Made by a program: the position numbers and the translations under genes. The notes under the pieces are model-generated. The model had not been told where the DNA came from. It worked only from the letters and a program-made list of their open reading frames with translations, and did no database searches. DNA of 46,074 nucleotides from Chelatococcus sambhunathii (GTDB lineage Bacteria > Pseudomonadota > Alphaproteobacteria > Rhizobiales > Methylopilaceae): assembly GCA_031316315.1 (NCBI GenBank), contig JADBEO010000034.1:1-46074 (forward strand). The letters run 5' to 3'. Shown piece after piece: positions 41,077-46,074 of the stretch (positions are counted from its first letter, which is position 1; every line of letters begins with the position of its first letter).

Positions 41077-43983
41077 TCAGCCGCGCCCGAACGCGCCCTG
41101 CATCACGCGGCGAGCGGGGCTCGGGGCGGCGAGGCCGAGTAGCCGGTCGCAGTCCTCCTCCGACATCTGATCGCCGAACACGTAGCCCTGCGCGTAGACG
41201 CAGCCGAGGTGGAACAGCTCCACGGCCTCGGAGTCGGCGTCGACGCCTTCCGCCGCCACCTCCATGCCGAGTTCGCGCGCCAGCCGGATCATCGGGCGCA
41301 GCACCGCCGGCCGGTCGCCGCCCGCCTTGTGGCGCGTCAGGGACCGGTCGAGCCTGAGGGCCGCGAAGCGCAGGCCGTGCAGCTCGGCGAGGTTCGAGCA
41401 GCCGGCGCCGAACTCGTCCAGCACCAGCCCGACTCCGAGGCTCCTGAGGCGGCCGAGCGCGAGCGTCGCGTGTTCTGGATCGCGCGTGACGATCGCCTCG
41501 CGCACCTCGAGCTTCAGCGCCCCGTGGGGCAGTTCCTCACGCTGGACGGCGGCGATCAGCGCCTCGCCGATCCCGGGATCAAGGGCGAGTTCCCCGGACA
41601 GCTTCAACGACATGAACAGAGGCGGTTCTCCGGGCACCGCGGCCTGCCAGCGCCGGAGCTGCGCCGCCGCCTGCTCGATCGCGAAGCGGGCGAAATCCGC
41701 GCTCAGACCGGCGTCGTCAGCGATCGCAAAAATCTCCGCGACCGGGCGGCGGCCATAGCGTGCATGGGTCCAGCGAAGCGCCGCCTCAAAGCCGGCGATG
41801 GACCGGTCGTCCAGCCGCACGATCGGCTGGTAGTGGACGACGATCTCGCCGCGCTCAAGCGCCTGGGCCAGTTCGCCGGCCACCAGCAGGCGGTCGGTCG
41901 TCGCGGCGCGCATGCTGGGGCGGAAGGTCTCGACGTGGTCCCCGCCGAAACGGCGCACGTGATACATCGCGATCTCGGCGTTCCTGACGACCTCCTCCGC
42001 GTCGCGCGCACCGTCGGCGTCGAGCTTGACGGGAGCGGCGCCGATCGAGGCGCTGAGAACAACCTCGCGGTCGCCGAAACCGATGGGCGCGCCGAGCGCG
42101 CGCTTCAGCGCCTCGGCGAAGGCCGCGACCGCTTGAGGGCCGCGCTCCGACATCAGCATCACGCCGAACTGGTCTCCGCCAAGCCGCGCCAGCGTGTCCT
42201 CCGGCTTTACGAGCCTCGCCAGACGGCGCGCGATGGTGATCAGCACGGTGTCTGCGGAGCCGGGACCGCCGCCCGCGAGCTTGCGGCGGCGGTCGACGTC
42301 GAGCACGAGAACCGCCGGCGCGTCCTCCGCATCATGTTTTAGCGCGGTCGCCACCCGGTCGAGGAAGATCTGCCGATTGGGCAGGCCGGTGAGGTTGTCC
42401 CGCACGGCGTTGGCCAGAAGACGCTCCTCGACGGTCTTCGAGGCGCTGACGTCGAGCAGCGTGCCGATGCAGCGCACCACCTCGCCGTCCGCGCCGACCA
42501 CCGGCCGCGCGCGCAGGAGATACCAGAGATAGCGTCCGTCGGCGCCGCGCATCCGGAAGGTTTCCGATAGGCGCCCACGCCGCTCGGAAACCAGCGTGTC
42601 GAGCGCGGCTCGGAACCGATCGCGATCGGCGACGTGGACGATCTCCGCCCAGTCGGCGGCGGCGCCCTGCAGTTCGCCGCGGCGCAGCCCGAGCGCGCTT
42701 TCCAGCTCGTGGCTCGCATGAATCTGGTCGGCCTCGACGTCCCAGTCCCACACCACGTCGCCGGCGCCGGACATGGCGAGAGCGCGTCGCTCGATGTCGG
42801 AGGCGGCGCCCTGCGCCACTGCCCCGCCGGCGAAGGCGTGCTGCATGACGGTGACGCCGATCAGCAGAACGATCAGCACCAGCGCGCCGGTGAGCGCGGG
42901 CGCGACAAGCGGATTGGACAACAGTCCCGCGACGGCCGCGCCGGACGCGGCGACCCAACACAGCAGCAGCAGCCAGGTCGGGGCGAGCATCACCGCGCGG
43001 TCGTAGCCCTTGACCGCAAGCCACACCACGAGCCCGAAGCCTGCAGAGGCGATGACCGCGAGCGAGACACGCGCGATGGCGGCCGCGAGCGGCGCGTCGT
43101 AGGCCGCGAGCCAGACGACGGTCACGAGAAACACGAGCCAGACGCCGACGACATGGCCATAGCGGACATGCCAGCGGTTGAGGTTGAGATAGGCGAACAG
43201 GAAGACCAGCAGGGTCGCCGCGAAGGCCGCCTCCCCGCCGGCTCTCAGGATCCGGTCCGCCTCCGGCTGCAGCGACAGGATCGTGCGCCAGAACCCGAAA
43301 TCGACGCCAAGGTAGAACAGCACGGCCCAGGCGAGCGCCGCCGCCGCGGGGAACATCACCGACCCCTTCACCACGAACAGGATCGTCAGGATCAGCGCCA
43401 AAAGGCCGGCGATCCCGAGCATGATGCCGCGATAGAGCGTGAAGCTGTTGACCCGGTCCTCGTAGTCGTCCGGCTGCCACAGCGTCAGCTGGAGCAGCTT
43501 CGGCGAGGCGAGCTCTGCGACGAAGGTGACCGTCGCCCCGGGATCGAGCGTGATCGCAAAGACGTCGTCGTCGGACGAGGCCTGCCGTTCCGGCTTCAGA
43601 CCCTCGCTCGCGGTGATGGCGCGGATGCGGGTCTCGCCGAGGTCCGGCCGGAAGGCGCCCGAACCCACGAAGCGGAAGCGCGGCGCGACAAGCAGCCTGT
43701 CGATCTGCTCGTCGCCCTCGTTCTTGAGAGCGAAGACCGCCCACTGGCGTCCGTCGCCGGGCTTCTCGGCCCGCACCTCGATGCGGCGGACGATCCCGTC
43801 CGGACCGGGCACGGTCGCGACCTGAATCCGGTCGGCCTCGCCCTGAGGACGCTCGATCGCGCGGGTTAGGTCGACCGCCTCGTCGCTCGGCCGGACCGAC
43901 AGCGACTCAAGCGCGCTCGCGGGCGAGACGAGCGCGGCGACCGCAATGACGAGCCCGGCCGTCAGGGCGCGGAGGATACGCAA
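41077..43983 (-). CDS. Membrane 7TM-PAS-GGDEF-EAL protein with degenerate catalytic motifs
   Basis: About 968 aa. A signal peptide (TAGLVIAVAALVSPASA), a periplasmic beta domain, seven hydrophobic segments (43.4-42.8 kb), a PAS domain, GGDEF then EAL. The GGDEF site reads GGDQF (42166-42180) and lacks the upstream F-K-x-x-N-D pattern. The EAL motif reads EAA (41779-41787), the usual Asn is Lys (MSLKLSG), DDFG is DEFG and the late Lys is Arg (LRLDRSL). Synthase and phosphodiesterase activity are both doubtful; a c-di-GMP sensor or adaptor role is inferred. TTG at 43983 (GGGGAGGG eight bases upstream) is preferred to ATG at 44037. Confidence 0.9.
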   Translation of the reverse strand: MRILRALTAGLVIAVAALVSPASALESLSVRPSDEAVDLTRAIERPQGEADRIQVATVPGPDGIVRRIEVRAEKPGDGRQWAVFALKNEGDEQIDRLLVAPRFRFVGSGAFRPDLGETRIRAITASEGLKPERQASSDDDVFAITLDPGATVTFVAELASPKLLQLTLWQPDDYEDRVNSFTLYRGIMLGIAGLLALILTILFVVKGSVMFPAAAALAWAVLFYLGVDFGFWRTILSLQPEADRILRAGGEAAFAATLLVFLFAYLNLNRWHVRYGHVVGVWLVFLVTVVWLAAYDAPLAAAIARVSLAVIASAGFGLVVWLAVKGYDRAVMLAPTWLLLLCWVAASGAAVAGLLSNPLVAPALTGALVLIVLLIGVTVMQHAFAGGAVAQGAASDIERRALAMSGAGDVVWDWDVEADQIHASHELESALGLRRGELQGAAADWAEIVHVADRDRFRAALDTLVSERRGRLSETFRMRGADGRYLWYLLRARPVVGADGEVVRCIGTLLDVSASKTVEERLLANAVRDNLTGLPNRQIFLDRVATALKHDAEDAPAVLVLDVDRRRKLAGGGPGSADTVLITIARRLARLVKPEDTLARLGGDQFGVMLMSERGPQAVAAFAEALKRALGAPIGFGDREVVLSASIGAAPVKLDADGARDAEEVVRNAEIAMYHVRRFGGDHVETFRPSMRAATTDRLLVAGELAQALERGEIVVHYQPIVRLDDRSIAGFEAALRWTHARYGRRPVAEIFAIADDAGLSADFARFAIEQAAAQLRRWQAAVPGEPPLFMSLKLSGELALDPGIGEALIAAVQREELPHGALKLEVREAIVTRDPEHATLALGRLRSLGVGLVLDEFGAGCSNLAELHGLRFAALRLDRSLTRHKAGGDRPAVLRPMIRLARELGMEVAAEGVDADSEAVELFHLGCVYAQGYVFGDQMSEEDCDRLLGLAAPSPARRVMQGAFGRG

Positions 43984-44049
43984 CGCCTCGGCCCTCCCCT
44001 TCAGACGTTCAGCCGGCCGGGATCGGCGGGCATGCAAGCGGCGCGCACG

Positions 44050-44634
44050 TTAGCCGACGACGTCGCTTCGAAGAAGCGCATAGAGCAGGTGGTCCTGCCA
44101 GCGGCCGTCGATGCACAGATATTCGCGGGCGAGGCCTTCGCGCCTGAAGCCGGTCTTTTCCAGAAGACGGATCGACGCGGCGTTGTGCGGCAGGCATGCG
44201 GCCTCGATGCGCCGCAGCTTGAGCGTCTCGAACACGAAGGGTGAGACGATCTTCAAGGCTGCGGTCATGTGGCCGTGGCCCGCATGTCGCTTGCCCATCC
44301 AGTAGCCGAGCGAGCAGGTCTGGGAGACGCCCCGGCGAATCTGGCTGATCGTGACGCCGCCCACGAGCGCGCCGTCCGGCCGGAACAGGAAGAACGGATA
44401 GGCCTGGTCGGCCTCCAGCTCGCGGACATAGCGCTTCAGCCGCTTGCGGAAGGCGAGCCGCGAGACGTCGTCCGGCGGCCAGGTCGGCTCCCATGGCTGC
44501 AGGAACGCGCGGCTCTCCTCGCGCAAGGCGGACCATGCGGCGTAGTCGGCCATTTGCGGCGTGCGCAGCGTTACGCCCTCGCCGGCGAGGACCGGAACGG
44601 CTTCGACGGCGGAGAGCGAGCGGAAGAAGGCCAC
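44050..44634 (-). CDS. GNAT acetyltransferase, RimJ/RimL-like
   Basis: A 194-aa N-acetyltransferase: VTLRTPQMADYAAW at the start, the acetyl-CoA loop GKRHAGHGHMTAAL and the late block RRIEAACLPHNAASIRLLEKTGF. RimJ/RimL relatives acetylate N-termini of ribosomal or other proteins. It lies 12 bp after the M16 protease gene, so they are probably co-transcribed. Confidence 0.92.
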   Translation of the reverse strand: MAFFRSLSAVEAVPVLAGEGVTLRTPQMADYAAWSALREESRAFLQPWEPTWPPDDVSRLAFRKRLKRYVRELEADQAYPFFLFRPDGALVGGVTISQIRRGVSQTCSLGYWMGKRHAGHGHMTAALKIVSPFVFETLKLRRIEAACLPHNAASIRLLEKTGFRREGLAREYLCIDGRWQDHLLYALLRSDVVG

Positions 44635-44646
44635 CGCCCGCCTCCC

Positions 44647-45924
44647 TCAGGCCGCCGACGCCCGGCGCGCGCCGAGCCGGTCGTGCAGGCGCTCGGGCGG
44701 GGTCAGGCGCTTGATCGGACCGATCGCGGCGAGCGACGGCGGCGAGGCGAGCATGGCGTGGCCGGCGGCTCGGGCCGCCGCGACTGTGACGGCCTCGATC
44801 TTCTCCACGGTCTCCGAGACGTCGAGGGGCCGGCCGAAGGCGAGCTGGTGGCGAGCGTGCTGGTCCGCGCGGGCGGCCGGCATCTCCAGAGACATGAGCA
44901 GGCCGGCCTTCATCTGCGCCTTGGCCCGTTCGAGTTCGCGCTCGTCGGCCGTCTCGGCCGCTTCCAGCAGAACGTCGAGCGCGACCGGCAGGATGTCGGC
45001 GGCGTCCTCGCCGCCGAGCCCGGCGTAGAGCCCGAACAGCCCGGTGTCGGCGTAGGACCAGTGGAAGGCGTTGATGGAGTAGGCGAGGCCGCGCTGTTCG
45101 CGCACCTCCTGGAACAGCCGCGAGGACATGCCGCCGCCGACCAGATTGGCGAAGACCTGGGCCGCGTAGGCCTCATCGGCCGCGAAGGCGAAGCCCTGGA
45201 AGGCGAGCGTGACGTGCAGCTGTTCGAGGTTGCGCTTCTCGCGCTTGTCGCCGCCGACATAAACCGCCGGCCGAGGCGCCTCGCTCTGGCCGGCCGGCAG
45301 GCCTGCGAACAGACGTTCGGCCTCGCGCACGACGGCGTCGTGCTCGACCGCCCCGGCGGCCGTCACGACGGCGTCCTTCGCCCGGTAGCAGCGGTCGCGG
45401 AAAGTCCGAATGGCGGCCTCGTCCAAACCCTTGACGGATTTCGGCGTGCCGAGGATCGAGCGGCCGAGGGTCTGGCCGGGAAAGGCCGTCTCCTGCAGCC
45501 AGTCGAACACCACGTCGTCCGGCGTGTCCTCGACGCCGGCGATCTCCTGCAGGATGACGTTGCGCTCGCGCTTGAGCTCCTCGCGGTCGAAGGTCGGCGA
45601 GATGACGATGTCGGCCAGCACGTCGAGCGCGAGCGGCACGTCGTCGGCCAGCACACGAGCGGAATAGGCGGTCTGCTCCGTGCCGGTGGCGGCGTTGAGG
45701 TCGCCGCCGACCTGCTCGATCTCCTCCGAGATCTCGCGCGCCGAGCGGCGGGCCGTGCCCTTGAAAGCCATGTGCTCGAGCAGATGGGCAAGCCCGTGCT
45801 CGGCCTCGGTCTCCGAGCGCGAGCCTGCGCCGAAGGTGATCCCGACGGCCGCGGTGCCGAGTTCGGGCATGGGATCGGTGACGACGGTGAGCCCTGACGC
45901 CAGCGTCGTCGCCCGCGCGCTCAT
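44647..45924 (-). CDS. M16 (insulinase/processing-peptidase) zinc protease
   Basis: A 425-aa protein with the inverted zinc motif HLLEHMAFKG (HxxEH) near residue 50 and the distal Glu in SAREISEEIEQVGG plus downstream ERNVILQEI. The C-terminal half has the glycine-rich LVGGGMSSRLFQEVREQRGL typical of beta-MPP relatives. A GAGG site seven bases upstream supports ATG at 45924. It resembles the bacterial ancestor of the mitochondrial processing peptidase. Confidence 0.94.
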   Translation of the reverse strand: MSARATTLASGLTVVTDPMPELGTAAVGITFGAGSRSETEAEHGLAHLLEHMAFKGTARRSAREISEEIEQVGGDLNAATGTEQTAYSARVLADDVPLALDVLADIVISPTFDREELKRERNVILQEIAGVEDTPDDVVFDWLQETAFPGQTLGRSILGTPKSVKGLDEAAIRTFRDRCYRAKDAVVTAAGAVEHDAVVREAERLFAGLPAGQSEAPRPAVYVGGDKREKRNLEQLHVTLAFQGFAFAADEAYAAQVFANLVGGGMSSRLFQEVREQRGLAYSINAFHWSYADTGLFGLYAGLGGEDAADILPVALDVLLEAAETADERELERAKAQMKAGLLMSLEMPAARADQHARHQLAFGRPLDVSETVEKIEAVTVAAARAAGHAMLASPPSLAAIGPIKRLTPPERLHDRLGARRASAA

Positions 45925-45960
45925 AAGCACGCCTCATCAAAGGCGCGACGCTCGCCGCCC

Positions 45961-45996
45961 CCCTCCCCCTTGCGGGGAGGGTAAGGGTGGGGGTGG
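45961..45996 (+). repeat. Intergenic palindrome, G-tract family copy 6
   Basis: Stem CCCTCCCC/GGGGAGGG (45961-45968 with 45974-45981), then TAAGGGTGGGGGTGG. Upstream of the M16 gene. Confidence 0.85.
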
Positions 45997-46055
45997 TTTA
46001 GGACTGCGCGAGACGTTGAGCACACAGCGGTGGCGGCCATTGCGGCCTCTCCGGA

Positions 46056-46074
46056 ACCACCCCCACCCCTAACC
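46056..46074 (-). repeat. G-tract family copy 7, cut by the window end
   Basis: ACCACCCCCACCCCTAACC is the tail of an inverted copy facing copy 6; its stem lies outside the window. Confidence 0.7.

Overview
The window is a high-GC chromosomal segment of an alphaproteobacterium, most likely from the Hyphomicrobiales (Rhizobiales). The evidence is a CcrM-type GANTC methyltransferase, a GapR (DUF2312) protein, the neighbourhood mutY / DUF721 / dsbA / smc, an ATP synthase Fo operon with both b' and b subunits and no F1 genes alongside, and families of short palindromic intergenic repeats typical of these genomes. Codon use is strongly G/C at third positions almost everywhere. The clear exception is an A+T-rich DUF2971 gene at 2.7-3.7 kb. 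No rRNA, tRNA or CRISPR array was found.

Layout. 0-11.3 kb: a divergent CDP-alcohol phosphatidyltransferase, ETF:ubiquinone oxidoreductase, the foreign-looking DUF2971 gene and a gene-free hairpin-rich tract (about 3.9-4.3 kb), then DUF3617, FKBP isomerase, a membrane protein, MoaB, a family 2 glycosyltransferase, a radical SAM protein, an ICMT-like methyltransferase, RNase HII and a GFA protein. 11.3-15.7 kb: ccrM, a peptidoglycan amidase gene lying between the intact ccrM 3' end and a second diverged copy of that 3' end, and a chemotaxis receptor. 15.7-22.5 kb: a minus-strand string (small PepSY-like protein, PIN nuclease, mutY) joined by 4-nt and 1-nt overlaps, divergent from DUF721/DciA, dsbA and smc. 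22.6-25.6 kb: atpI-atpB-atpE-atpF'-atpF with a recognisable promoter and terminator. 25.6-31.6 kb: a second GFA protein, a secreted protein, an M3 oligopeptidase, a vapBC pair and a sigma-54 activator. 31.6-35.9 kb: an L,D-transpeptidase followed by a MepK-like endopeptidase. 35.9-46 kb: gapR, DUF1244/N-formylglutamate amidohydrolase, glycerate kinase / DUF1036 / pyruvate kinase, a membrane GGDEF-EAL protein with degenerate catalytic motifs, a GNAT acetyltransferase and an M16 protease.

How the genes fit together. Cell-wall remodelling appears three times: an amidase, an L,D-transpeptidase that would make 3-3 crosslinks, and an adjacent MepK-type enzyme of the family that cuts them. Chromosome maintenance is represented by smc, DUF721/DciA, gapR, ccrM, rnhB and mutY. 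Energy and central metabolism are covered by the Fo operon, ETF-QO, glycerate kinase and pyruvate kinase.

The most unusual items are the 1,411-bp tail-duplication unit in ccrM, the nested and partly mutually exclusive inverted repeats next to the A+T-rich DUF2971 gene, and the PIN module coupled to mutY. Start codons were chosen by Shine-Dalgarno spacing where possible; several (dsbA, pepF, mepK, the GGDEF-EAL gene) appear to be GTG or TTG. All family names come from reading motifs, not from database searches.
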